From assembly GCA_946811695.1 (NCBI GenBank), contig OX328131.1, positions 15,092,289 to 15,156,288 on the forward strand: a stretch of DNA of 64,000 nt. The letters run 5' to 3'. Below, piece by piece: positions 53,779 to 64,000 of this stretch. The translations under genes and the position numbers were made by a program. Below the pieces are notes generated by a model that was given only the letters and a program-made list of their open reading frames with translations, ran no database searches and was not told where the DNA came from. Positions within the stretch are counted from its first letter, which is position 1, and each line of letters opens with the position of its first letter. The DNA is from Gonocerus acuteangulatus (taxonomy: Eukaryota > Arthropoda > Insecta > Hemiptera > Coreidae).

Positions 53779-54339
53779 TGAAGAAATACAGTAAAATGGA
53801 TGCTTTGAAACTGCAAGATAAGAGCTTTCTTTACAATTTATTATTAAATCTATCAATGAAATAGGGTTATCGTTTAACTTGATCGTCTCAAACGAAAAAT
53901 CAGACTAAATACTTAAAACAAATGCCTTATATTCAATTTTATTAATGTTATTAGGAAAAATAATTCTTTTAGAGGATCGGCCATATTTTTTTCAGAAATT
54001 TGAGGAGAAAATACCTTAAAGTCATGTATAACACATTCATAACCGACCTCTGTGAGTGCCTACAAAAAGTCGTTTTAATTTAAAACAATAACATTTGAAT
54101 CGCACGAAACTCATTTGATTTTAAAGATATCGAAGTGCAGTTTGCGGGAAAAGTTTTGTTTTTTAATTCCCTTCAAAATGATGTGCATAGTAATAGGGGT
54201 AATCTGCAAACCTCAAGCGCCGAGCGTACATGCGCAGTCAACACGTTAAATGGTTGACATATTTAGAAAGCTAAGGTCAAGCTCTACAACTTTTTCCTCT
54301 GACATTTTTTTCTCAGATCAACCGTTTGGCCGCGAGGAA

Positions 54340-54419
54340 TCCCGCATCTTCTGACGGATTCCGGATGTGCCGAGTAGAAAATTTCACGTTTCTGAACCAA
54401 TAGAACACCCATCGAAATT

Positions 54420-54450
<31 letters not shown>

Positions 54451-54910
54451 TAGGTTTTGTCTCTCCACTTCATAAAGATATTTTAGCATCGTTGGTTCAG
54501 TATTAACCATAAGTAAAGAAAGTACATTATTTCCCAGACCAAGAGATGGTACCTGCAAATAAATTAACTCGAAAACGTAATGTTACGATTTTTTCACGCA
54601 AATTCACCCCAAATATATCACTCACCCACTCACTGTTGGGCGCTACAGTCCTTGTAGGACCTGGGCCTCTGCCACCATCCTGCTCCATTCCACGCGGTTT
54701 GCTGCTAGGTTCCTCCAATTTCGGACCCCTAGCGCCCGCAAGTCCTCCTCCAGGTCATCAAGCCACCTCCGTCTTGGTCTGCCTCTCTTTCCTGTGCTGC
54801 TCTCTTGCGGCTCCAAAAATCTTCCTCAGGACTCTCCTTTGCCAGACCAACAGACCTCTCCTCATTTCTTTGGTCAGAGTCCACGTTTCGCTGCCGTACA
54901 TAACAACTGG

Positions 54911-54972
<62 letters not shown>

Positions 54973-55086
54973 TTCCATGGGTGTCCTATTGGTTCAGAAA
55001 CGTGAAATTTTCTACTCGGCACATCCGGAATCCGTCAGAAGATGCGGGATTCCTCCCTATGGACGGAGGAAAGAAATGCGCTAAAA
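54340..55086. mobile_element. Family-A-like element pair around a LINE tail
   Basis: The left block 54340-54446 (minus) and right block 54905-55086 (plus) are inverse copies of the family A tail: TA tract, TTCTACTCGGCACATCCGGA, hairpin CCTCCCTATGGACGGAGG and GCGCTAAAA. A body block (CGAAAACGTAATGTTACG) lies at 54570. The LINE tail sits between. Confidence 0.6.
54625..54915 (-). pseudogene. LINE C-terminal tail
   Basis: Minus-strand frames read PVVMYGSETWTLTKEMRRGL, LVWQRRVLRKIFG, then after a frameshift GKRGRPRRRWLDDLEEDLRA, LGVRNWRNLAANRVEW, SRMVAEAQVLQGL and stop. It is the best-preserved example here of the tail also seen at 2770-2955 and 10520-10740. A (TGAG)n-type 3' tail lies at about 54615-54630. 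Confidence 0.82.
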
Positions 55087-55439
55087 GGAATATTCATCAT
55101 CAATGGTAAAATAGTTTTTGTATCCCCAAGCGTTTTCTGTTCTATTGTGCGGCACATCCGTCCGGTGAATAATGTACTATCTTTAGTTGTGTTTAATGCT
55201 GAACCAAGGATGGCATAATAGCTTTATGAAGTGGATACACGAAACCTAGCTCATGCTCCATATTATCACTTATGAAGCAGTGGCTCAATACTTTCAATTC
55301 ATTTTCCTCATTAATTATGTATTTAAACTGGATGAAGAGTAAAGCCCGTCCTTGACCAATGGAAAGTCTGAACTTTATTTTGTATTACCAAAGTGTAATT
55401 CCCAGCAAAAACCATAAAAAAGATTGCTTTATCATACCC

Positions 55440-55880
55440 GAACTGACATAGGCTATATTTACCATATCCCTACGCCACCAAGGGGTGCTAAAATGCAAAT
55501 ATCGTACCCTCTGAGCAACTGGCACCAAATTTTACACAATTTTATCGAACATATCATTATTTAAAAATTTACCCCACAAAAACACCATTAATTTTTTTAT
55601 ACTAATAACAATCTCATAATTCTAGGATTTATTTGAAACCTTTTCCAGGCTTCCAGCAATATGGAGAAAAAAGTTACAAGCGTTTTTGTGAACCCTTGTT
55701 TTAGTTTCGGAAACAACAATAATGTCGTTCGTCAAAATTCGATTAAAAAACGGTATCCACCCTAGAACAATAAAACGTCACGGGTATTCTTAGTGCATAA
55801 GTATAAGCGGATCAGCAATGTTTCAGGAAAATCTAAAATCGTGGCTGACGTGACCTGCGTTATTTCACATGGAATGACCC
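55440..55880 (-). repeat. Repeat F, uninterrupted copy
   Basis: Reverse complement of the sequence now split among 46255-46410, 47226-47309 and 52655-52905. It shows the pre-insertion arrangement. A second partial start of the repeat at 55890-55975 is cut by family A copy 4. Confidence 0.75.
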
Positions 55881-55975
55881 TTGACCAAGTGGCATCAAAT
55901 TTTACACAATGTTATTGAAAATGTCATTATTTGAATGTACCCCACAAAATTCCCATTAATTGTTTTATACTAATA

Positions 55976-57191
55976 AAAGTCCGATTCGCAGGAACTGCGT
56001 CATCTTAGCGCGGTTACGTACATCTCGAGGAAATGGAATAGATTAGCATTACAAATCACAGGAAACTGACAGTAGCCAACTTACACAGAAACGGATATTT
56101 CTTAATCTGTATAAGTCAATACAATTATGTACTGAAAACGTACTTACTCTTTGACTACTGCTAAGAAGGCTCTATTCTAAACAACCAAAAATTCGTTTTC
56201 ATTTTAAGTATCTTGTTTTACTAGCAAATTCGTTTTACTGATATAATCAACCGTAAATATATGCTTCATGGCATAAAATTCCATTCTGTCGTGGGTTAAA
56301 TCTTTCTATAAAATAAGAAATAACGATAACTTCAGTTAGTGGGCTATGAGGAAGGTTATATAGACAGGAGAATGCAAAACAAACTACGCCATCATGATTA
56401 GCCACAGCCATCTTGATTACCACAGCCACTTCTTAGCTTATTTTACTACTATACTAATTTTACTGATAAATTCAATTTAAAACAAGAAACAACCATTTAA
56501 AAAGTGAGATAAACAAAGAGAAAAACCCTTTCAAAACAACAAAACAAACACTTTTTAAGTTTTAAGCGTTTATATCTTTGATTGACGTTGCCCCATCGAA
56601 TATTGCTTCAGAACCTTTTTTGTAGAGAATTTAGTAAGCATTCGAATGGTCACGTTCCACTTACCACGATTTCCCAACCGTTATCGAGATATTTACGAAA
56701 AATGTATGAAGATCCGAAAAGTTTTCATGTCTATTAATAAAATAATTTTTTTCGCATACTTCCTTAACTCCAAATATAACCAAAATTTAAACATCTTAGT
56801 TGGGATTAATCTCCAAGTTGTAGAAAATATTTCAATTGAATCCCGCGATTTTAAGTACTCACAAAAATATAATGACTTGGAAACATTGATTCCACTTTTC
56901 TCAGGAACGGTTACAGATATCGCCTTAAAAATGGTTTCATTCGTTTTCTTATGTCAAGAAACGTATAAAACAAGTACCTGCAAGCATATAAACTGCAAGC
57001 ATATAAACTGCAAGCATAAAAACGTAAGCGTTACGATTTTTTTGCGCGAATTTCGCCCCAAACACTATCTTCTAGTGGACGGATTCTGCTGGTTAACGAA
57101 ATTGACCTTTGAAATTAGACGACAGATTTGTATGCTAAATTTCGTTAAAATCGGACCATTTTTGAGCTTGCTAGAGCGCGAACAGACAAGC

Positions 57192-57276
<85 letters not shown>

Positions 57277-57413
57277 AATTTGGGCCACCTATATTTTCGT
57301 GATCTATAGGGTCTGAAACGTGAAAGTTTCTAGTCGGCACTTCCGGATTGCGTCATGAGGTCAACCTCATAAGCGGGTTCTCCCTATGGAGATAGGGAGT
57401 AACCGCGCTAAAA
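55976..57413 (+). mobile_element. Helentron-like element, family A, copy 4
   Basis: Starts GTCCGATTCGCAGGAACTGC and ends with the hairpin and AACCGCGCTAAAA. It is diverged from copies 1 and 3 in the body, with a long (TA)n block at 57193-57273 and a triplicated AACTGCAAGCATA motif near 56990. Confidence 0.72.
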
Positions 57414-57793
57414 CAAATTAATTTGTCTTATATTAATTTTCATCCCAAATTAAAAGTTTTAAATTCAAAAACTAACACAGAAAATTCTGAAAATCCAAAA
57501 GACTGATGGATATGTTGAATTCATTGCTGGGATAAGCAAATATTGTATTGTCTAGCAGTTTATACAGGTAGCACTGGTTACCTGTTGGACACTCCCGCCA
57601 AGAAACAGCGCCAATGCAGCTCTAGTCCAATGCACAGCTAGTCTCATACGGTCGTCAGTTCTCATGAAGCCTAGCCTCAGTCCGTTAATGGAGATACAGT
57701 TAGAAGAAGATCCAGTCCTATGCAGTTAATACTAAGCTGGCTTTATATCAGGTAATGCTTGTTTATCCATCTGCCTGGATGTAGCTTATCCAT

Positions 57794-57851
<58 letters not shown>

Positions 57852-57875
57852 TCCACACAGAATTATCTCTGTTCT
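57414..57875. other. No gene; long poly(T)
   Basis: A T run of about 45 bases at 57799-57844 abuts family B copy 2. The rest is unrecognised. Confidence 0.4.
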
Positions 57876-58011
57876 CCTTTTAGCACTTTCCTCCGAAGGA
57901 AAGTAGCTATTGAGGTTGGACTCATGACGGAATTTTTGAAAAATTTCTTCAAATCTTTATCGATCCTACCAAGTAGACACCGAAAATGACCCCCGTTAAA
58001 ATTTATATATA

Positions 58012-58070
<59 letters not shown>

Positions 58071-59116
58071 GTGTGTGTCTGTTAACACGATAGCGGCCAG
58101 AGTTTTTGTTTTTTCGTCACGAAACTTGGTATATAGCATTCAATTAGCAAACGATTGAACGAGTTCGTTAACCACCAAAGTCGGTCCACCGGAAGGGGGG
58201 GTTTACCCGGAACCCAAAACACTAATTTGACTATGTCAGCCGTAATATTTGTTATATTTCAACGAAACTTGGTATTCGTAGTGGTAATATAGGGAGAAAA
58301 GTGAGATATAAAAATGAACTAAACCGGTTCATTAGAAGGGGGGGTTTACTCCGGACCCACAATACCAATTCGCCACTACCAGCCGTGATTTTTGGTATAT
58401 TTCGACGAAACTCGGTATTCGTAGTGGTAATCCACAGGTAAATATGTGTTGTAAAAATAAACTAAAACGGTTCATTAGGAGGGGGGGGGTTTACTCCGGA
58501 CCCACAATACCAATTCGCCACTACCAGCCGTGATTTTTGGTATATTTCGACGAAACTCGGAATTCATAGTGGTAATCTACAGTTAAATATGTGTTGTAAA
58601 AATAAACTAAATCGGTTCATTAGAAGGGGGGGGGGTTTACTACGGACCCAAATTCCTAATATACTCATACCGGTCGTAATTTCTGCTGTATACGTCGTGG
58701 GTAACTCATGAGAAAGAAGTGTTTTAAAAATGAGCTCAATCGGTCAATCGTAAAGCGGGGGTTTAATTTGTAATATATTTCAATAGAAAAGCCCGTCAGA
58801 CGTAGGTTCACAAAGCCGCCGCAAGGAGCGCTTTCTACCACTAGAGTGACTGTATCCTGTTCCTGCGTTAGATCAAAATACGATAATATGAGGTTTTTTG
58901 TATTTATTACGTAGTGTAATAGGTACCGTGTGTAAACATAACTCTGGAAGCAAATTAATAATTGATCAGTTACTCATTACAAATTTAAAAGAGAACTATT
59001 CATGTTTTTATTTTATTTATGTAGGATATTTTAAGAAAATTTTTCTGGAAATCAGTCTACACTCCCCAAATTCTGAGGAAAGTGCTTAGTTATGCAGCTC
59101 CTGCGTGACGGACTTT
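57876..59116 (-). mobile_element. Helentron-like element, family B, copy 2
   Basis: Same ends and order as 28084-29130, with a longer (TA)n block (58008-58066) and five rather than four 143-bp internal units. Similarity stops at the same terminal bases in both copies, fixing the boundaries. Confidence 0.75.
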
Positions 59117-59503
59117 TTTTTTTTTTATTGTTTGGAAGGGTGTATTCAACCGTGGGACGTCATGGGCACCCATCTGTTCTCCTTTACTATATAATGAGCC
59201 CCTGAGAGATAATTAATTTTTAAAATTAAATATTACTTTTAATATAAATTTTTATTTTTATTATAACAATAGATTCAGTACGGTAACAGCTGTTCTGTTA
59301 TCGTCCTAGCAACACATGTTTCATAGGTGTGCATGCTCTAACCAACTAATACTTTAATCCCCACTAAAAATACTTAAAAATTCGAATATCAAAAAATCCT
59401 TTTTTAGCGAGTGTCTACATTCTATAGGGAGTAATTTCAAATTTCAATTTTTTTCTGTCGAGTGGTTTGGGCTGGCCGATGATAGGTCAGTGAGTGAGTG
59501 GTA
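59117..59503. other. No gene; repeat fragment
   Basis: Around 59275-59500 it resembles 17785-17935 and 18705-18760 (ACGGTAACAG, TTAGCGAGTGT, GGTTTGGGCTGG), an unclassified repeat. Confidence 0.4.
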
Positions 59504-60205
59504 TTAGAGAATAATAAAGTATCCGATGCCTCCTACCTTCTTCAGTTCTTTGGCATCATTGTGATGGCCATTATTGACTGCTAAGTGCTGAGGAGTTCTA
59601 AAATGATCAGTTCTTGAATATAAATGTGAGCCTTTATTAATTAACTCCTTGACAACTTCAAGATGACCGTGGCTAGCAGCTTCGTGCAAAGGAGTCCAAC
59701 CGTTTTTATTAGCTGCGTTGATGTCTGCTCCATTTGCTAACAATTCCTTCACAATGCCCAAATTGCCATTCAATGCTGCCAGCTGCAGTGGAGTATAATT
59801 GAATTCATCAGTACTTCTTGAATCTATTCGGGCACCCTTTGATACCAACTCCTTGACCACTTCAGTATAACCATGCTTAGCAGCTTCATGCAATGGAGTC
59901 ATTCCGTCTTTATTACCCGAATTGATGTCTGCTCCATTTGCTACCAATTCCTTCACAATGCCTAAATTACCACACGATGCCGCCAGCTGCAGTGGAGTAT
60001 GTTGCATGTCGTATGTTGTTCGAGTGTCCTCATCATCGCCATTAGAAAGAAGTTCTTTAACCACCCGAAGATTGTTCAACTTTGTGGCTTTGTGCAGCGC
60101 AGTAAGGCCATTTGTATTTTCATGTGATATGCCACCTCCTACCTTCTCCAGTTCGTTGACAACATTCTGATGACCATTCTTGGCTGCTAACTGTAGTGGA
60201 GTTTT
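59504..60205 (-). pseudogene. Ankyrin-repeat partial duplicate
   Basis: An open frame gives TPLQLAAKNGHQNVVNELEK, GLTALHKATKLNNLRVVKEL, TPLQLAASCGNLGIVKEL, GMTPLHEAAKHGYTEVVKEL, TPLQLAALNGNLGIVKEL, GWTPLHEAASHGHLEVVKEL and TPQHLAVNNGHHNDAKEL, ending ELKKVGGIGYFIIL. It corresponds to the last seven repeats of the neighbouring gene. Homology stops at 60205 in mid-repeat, where unrelated sequence begins, and no start or acceptor is clear. It may be a 3' exon of a second copy or, more likely, a truncated duplicate. Confidence 0.75.
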
Positions 60206-60804
60206 TGTTTGTTTGTTTCGAAAGTATGGGGCGAAAAACCTCACGGTCGTCAGCGCCCTACTACGTTATTGCAACGCACAACCACTCATCCCATTTTCCC
60301 GGTGAAAGGCGTGCTTTCCTTAGGGAGTCAGGAATTTTTTTTTTTTTTTATATATATAATTAGTATAATATAATTAATTTTTTTTTTATTTACCTTTCTA
60401 ATTTTATTTTATTTATTCTTTTTTATTAAATTAGACCTTTCATGTTTTCCACGATGGAGTAACCCTTCAGCGTGGGAGTTTATTTATCTACGTATGCCAT
60501 CCTTTCTGGATACTACACGTATTTTGATTAGGTATGTACATAAAATAATGAATTCTTTTACAATTAATATGAATACTGAAATTAAATGATAATAATAAAA
60601 ATAAAAATAAAACGAAAACTGATAAAAAAAAAAAAATGTAAATAAACAAAATTATATACATATGTAAATATCATAATACATATGTGGGCATTCAGATGAG
60701 TTCATTGATATTTTTTAGGTCCAGTTGTTTAATAAATGCATCAAATTCCTTAAAATATGTAAGTAGTAAGTCAGGTTTGTCAGTGGGCCAAGTTCCGTTT
60801 TTTA
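60206..60804. other. Non-coding sequence between ankyrin copies
   Basis: Begins with (GTTT)n and GC-richer unrecognised text to about 60330, then poly(T) and AT-rich sequence. It interrupts the ankyrin homology and is probably inserted. Confidence 0.4.
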
Positions 60805-63800
60805 TTAGCAGATTTCATAGTGACCTTTTTTTGTCTTACAAACAGTTACCTTTACTAATTTGAATATTTTTCCAACCTCAGGCTGTTTCAGCAGTTCATC
60901 CATAACATTGCGATGGCCTTTATTGGCTGCTAACTGCAGAGGAGTTTCTGAATCAGTATTTCTTGAAATTAAATGTGAGCCTTTATTAATTAACTCCTTG
61001 ACAACTTCAAGATGACCGTGGCTAGCAGCTTCGTGCAAAGGAGTCCAACCGTTTTTATTAGCTGCATTGATATCTGCTCCGTTTGCTAACAATTCCCTCA
61101 CGACGTCTAAACTGCCATGCCATGCTGCCAGCTGAAGTGGAGTATATTTGAAGTAATCAGTAGATCTTGAATTTATTCTGGCACCTTTTGATACCAACTC
61201 CTTGACCACTTCAAGATGACCATGCTTAGCAGCTTCATGCAATGGAGTCCAACCGTTTTTATTACCTGAATTGATGTCTGCTCCATTTGCTATCAATTCT
61301 TTCACAATGCCTAAATTACCACACGATGCCGCCAGCTGCAGTGGAGTATGCTGCATGCCGTCTGTTGTTCGAGTATCCACATCTTCGCCATTAGAAAGAA
61401 GTTCTTTAACCACCCGAAGATTGTTCAACTTTACGGCTTTGTGCAGCGCAGTCATGCCGTTCGTATTTTCATGTGATATGCCACCTCCTACCTTCTCCAG
61501 TTCTTTGACAACATTGTGATGACCACTCTTGGCTGCTAACTGCAGAGGGGTTCTTGAATTAGTAGTTCTTGAAATTAAATGTGAGCCTTTATTAATTAAC
61601 TCCTTGAGGACTTCAAGATGACCGTGGCTAGCAGCTTCGTGCAAAGGAGTCCAGCCGTTTTTATTACCCGAATTGATATCTGCTCCGTTTGCTAACAATT
61701 CCCTCACAACGTCTAAATTGCCATGCAATGCTGCCAGCTGAAGCGGAGTATATTGATTGTCCTCTGAGGATTTAGAATTTACATTGGCGCCACGTGAAAG
61801 CAGTTCTTTAACCACGGCAATGTGGTTGTGCTTTGCAGCTTCATGGAGCGCAGTCCAACCGTTGGAATTGCCAGCCGATATATCAGCCCCTGAATTAAGC
61901 AGGTCTTTGACTATGTTGACCCTGCCATTTATGGCTGCCAACTGCAGAGGAGTGTATTTGAAATTATCAGTAGTTCTTGCATTTAATCGAGCACGCTTTG
62001 ATACTAACTCCTTAACAACTTCAAGATCATCATTCTTAGCAGCTTCGCGCAAAGGAGTCATTCCGTCCTTATTACCCGAATTGATGTCTGCCCCTTTCGC
62101 TAACAATTCCCTTACGACGTCTAAATGCCCCTGACTTGCCGCCAGCTGAAGCGGAGTAAAACTTTCTTTCTTAGTTAATGCATTAACCTGACCTCCCGAT
62201 GTTAGTAGTAAATGAACTATTTCGACGTTACTTCGATATGCTGCTTCATGTAGGGGTGTCCAGCCCGCAATATTTTGAAAATTCACATCTGCGCTTGCTG
62301 CAAGAAGCGCTTCAACACACTGTGGTTGCTGTCTTATTACTGCCAAATGAAGCGGAGTGTAATTATCTTTCTGCGTTGCACTATTAACTTCAGATCCTTT
62401 GATTATAAGTTTTTGAAGTGCTTCTCTTTTGCAATTTTCTGAAGCTACGTGTAGTGGAGTTCTTCCGTCCAAATCTTTCACATCCACTGGTATTCCGTTG
62501 GAGATGAGCCAATCTATTGCTTCTAAACTTCCCCACCTAGCCGCTTGGTGTAACAGTGTTTCCGAAGAGTTTTCTAAGCGCATATTGATATCCATTCCTA
62601 AGAACTTTAGGATAGACAATGATTTCACATCATCTTTTTCTACTGCTTTTTTAGTAGCTGACGTACTATTAGTAGTACTAGATGAAATAAGTTCTGCAAG
62701 GAACTCTTTAAATGAATTATTTTCTTGGGATTTTGCATCTCGCTCTTCTGATATTTCACTTATTGGAATTTGTGATATATCCGCACCATTTGCTTTGAAC
62801 AAATTCACAATGTCCATATTTTTCCGTTTGCCAGCTAGTGATACTGGAGTTTCCATGTTCTTGTTTTTAACATCTAAGGGCACTCCTTTTTTTATTAGAA
62901 TTGAAACTAGATTCTTATTGTCCTTCTCTACAGCATAATGGAGGTATGTATCCCCGTCTTCAGATGTCCAGCTGATATTCGCTCCCGAGTTAAGTAGAAT
63001 TTGAGCAACATCGTACCTTTCTTTTAATAAAGCCTCAAAAAACGGCGTCACGCCATTGTCATTTTCAACGTCAATTTCACAACCCAAAGAAACAAGTGTT
63101 TCCACGGTTTCTGCAGTTCCATTTCCAGCTGCAAAATGCAATAATGTATTGTTTTCTTTGAATTTAGTATTCATATTAAATTTATTTTCAGATAGAAAAC
63201 GAATAATATTGCGATCATCATTAAGAATTACAATATGCATCGGCGTCATTCCCTGACAATCCGTTGCATAAATATTGGCTCCCAAATGGACGAGTTGAGT
63301 TAAAACTTGGGTTTCTCTTCGAGCTGCAACGGAGTGCAATAACGTTCTATTGCAATGCGATTCCGCATCAACATGTGCACCAGAGTTTAGCAAGACTTCT
63401 GTTGATCCATTTGCTTGTTTCTTTATCGATCTGTATAGCAAAGTGAGGGCATCATCTGTAATGAAGTTAACAGGATAACCTGCAGCCAGTAATTCTTGTA
63501 CAACTTCTGGACTATTTTGGGAAATGATTGCGTCCAATATTGAATCAGTTAACGGTATTGTCTTATTTGGACTAAATATATGCGGTATAAACTGACTGAA
63601 CAGTGATTTTTGATTTTGCTGTAGGTATAAAAGTATTACTCTTTCTGCATCCAAGATGTCTGTGGCCAATAAATAAGACAGTATTTCATATTTTTTGTTT
63701 TTTATGAGATCATTTAAAAAAGTTTCATTTTTCGACAATTCGCCAATGTCATTACCATAAGTTTTGAGAATTTTTTCAATCCTATTGTCAAATTCTTGAA

Positions 63801-64000
63801 CTCTATTACTTTTGATGGTTGCATTTGTTGATTTGAAACCATGTTCAAGTAGCCAGTTTGAAACTTTATCGTTATTCTTAGGACTGGTATCACTAATTAT
63901 AGAATAATCTTCAGCAAAACCAACAAACAACCCATCCAGCTGGGTTGTGATTGCTAAAGCCCAGTCAGCATAGTTTGTTATTGCCCTGTAAATATCGTCA
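60805..64000 (-). CDS. Ankyrin-repeat protein, partial at the right edge
   Basis: A single open frame of about 1064 codons. It is still open at the window edge, so the N-terminus is missing; the first in-window residues include YRAITNYADWALAITTQLDG. About 160 residues of non-repeat, mostly helical sequence precede 23-24 ankyrin repeats of about 33 residues. Early repeats (to about residue 560) are diverged; a low-complexity break (SSSTTNSTSATKKA) lies near residue 430. The later repeats alternate two types, TPLHEAASHGHLEVVKEL and TPLQLAALHGNLDVVREL, giving a near-identical dimer of about 68 residues. It ends KLVKVTVCKTKKGHYEIC. Ankyrin arrays bind proteins; the partner is unknown. No transmembrane segment or catalytic domain is visible. 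No intron is needed. Confidence 0.85.
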   Translation of the reverse strand, partial: DDIYRAITNYADWALAITTQLDGLFVGFAEDYSIISDTSPKNNDKVSNWLLEHGFKSTNATIKSNRVQEFDNRIEKILKTYGNDIGELSKNETFLNDLIKNKKYEILSYLLATDILDAERVILLYLQQNQKSLFSQFIPHIFSPNKTIPLTDSILDAIISQNSPEVVQELLAAGYPVNFITDDALTLLYRSIKKQANGSTEVLLNSGAHVDAESHCNRTLLHSVAARRETQVLTQLVHLGANIYATDCQGMTPMHIVILNDDRNIIRFLSENKFNMNTKFKENNTLLHFAAGNGTAETVETLVSLGCEIDVENDNGVTPFFEALLKERYDVAQILLNSGANISWTSEDGDTYLHYAVEKDNKNLVSILIKKGVPLDVKNKNMETPVSLAGKRKNMDIVNLFKANGADISQIPISEISEERDAKSQENNSFKEFLAELISSSTTNSTSATKKAVEKDDVKSLSILKFLGMDINMRLENSSETLLHQAARWGSLEAIDWLISNGIPVDVKDLDGRTPLHVASENCKREALQKLIIKGSEVNSATQKDNYTPLHLAVIRQQPQCVEALLAASADVNFQNIAGWTPLHEAAYRSNVEIVHLLLTSGGQVNALTKKESFTPLQLAASQGHLDVVRELLAKGADINSGNKDGMTPLREAAKNDDLEVVKELVSKRARLNARTTDNFKYTPLQLAAINGRVNIVKDLLNSGADISAGNSNGWTALHEAAKHNHIAVVKELLSRGANVNSKSSEDNQYTPLQLAALHGNLDVVRELLANGADINSGNKNGWTPLHEAASHGHLEVLKELINKGSHLISRTTNSRTPLQLAAKSGHHNVVKELEKVGGGISHENTNGMTALHKAVKLNNLRVVKELLSNGEDVDTRTTDGMQHTPLQLAASCGNLGIVKELIANGADINSGNKNGWTPLHEAAKHGHLEVVKELVSKGARINSRSTDYFKYTPLQLAAWHGSLDVVRELLANGADINAANKNGWTPLHEAASHGHLEVVKELINKGSHLISRNTDSETPLQLAANKGHRNVMDELLKQPEVGKIFKLVKVTVCKTKKGHYEIC

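Larger units (their letters stand above)
53099..54340. mobile_element. Rearranged Tc1/mariner-superfamily transposon
   Basis: The left terminal repeat starts ACAGGGTGTCCCAAATAAG and includes GCGGCCAAACGGTTGATCTG. The matching inverted inner part is at 54314-54337 (CAGATCAACCGTTTGGCCGC), but the outer right end is missing, replaced by a family-A-like tail. It encloses the two transposase fragments below. Confidence 0.75.

Noticed and set aside
61271..63446. Plus-strand ORFs opposite the ankyrin gene
   Set aside because: Antisense shadows of the ankyrin repeats; they repeat with the ankyrin period and match no family.
60805..64000. Bacterial or latrotoxin-like origin for the ankyrin protein
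   Set aside because: Ankyrin repeats alone are not diagnostic. The N-terminus is outside the window and no toxin-type domain or signal peptide is visible.

Overview
The window is eukaryotic nuclear DNA, very probably from an arthropod and most likely an insect. The evidence is AT-rich sequence, spliced genes with GT-AG introns, (TA)n microsatellites, tRNA-derived SINEs, mariner and hAT elements, Helitrons and several non-LTR retrotransposon clades of insect type. The species cannot be named from sequence alone. Nothing looks bacterial, and I see no rRNA, tRNA gene or CRISPR array.

Two host-type genes can be supported. (1) A minus-strand gene for a GNAT-family (arylalkylamine N-acetyltransferase-like) enzyme spans 1599-10967. 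I rebuilt it from five exons whose splice sites and phases all agree; the open frame is 232 codons and all four introns are packed with transposon debris. (2) A minus-strand, apparently intronless ankyrin-repeat gene at 60805-64000 runs off the right edge. A truncated tandem copy lies at 59504-60205 and a decayed copy at 40592-41381.

The rest is a dense, nested repeat landscape. 0-1.1 kb: a foldback satellite. 1.1-12 kb: the GNAT gene with LINE fragments, a SINE and palindromic MITEs. 12-14 kb: a 118-bp tandem array and microsatellites. 14.5-16, 20.7-22.6, 29.6-31.1 and 56-57.4 kb: full copies of one Helentron-like family (A); 28.1-29.1 and 57.9-59.1 kb: a sister family (B). 19.1-20.2 kb: a palindromic hAT MITE. 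23.7-27.5 kb: a mariner whose transposase core is replaced by 49 in-register 60-bp copies of its own third-catalytic-Asp motif. 32-38.5 kb: paired SINEs, a foldback repeat, a Helitron helicase tail with its 3' terminus, and MITEs. 42.06-46.01 kb: a 5'-truncated CR1/L2-like LINE. 47.31-52.65 kb: a nearly intact full-length I-superfamily LINE with ORF1, ORF2 and poly(A). 53-55 kb: a rearranged Tc1/mariner-like transposase.

The genes do not form a pathway. The story is one small enzyme gene and an expanding ankyrin family embedded in repeatedly invaded DNA, with insertion order readable from target-site duplications and interrupted copies. The strongest leads are the mariner minisatellite at 24348-27287, the matched-arm Helentron-like families, and the dimeric ankyrin expansion.
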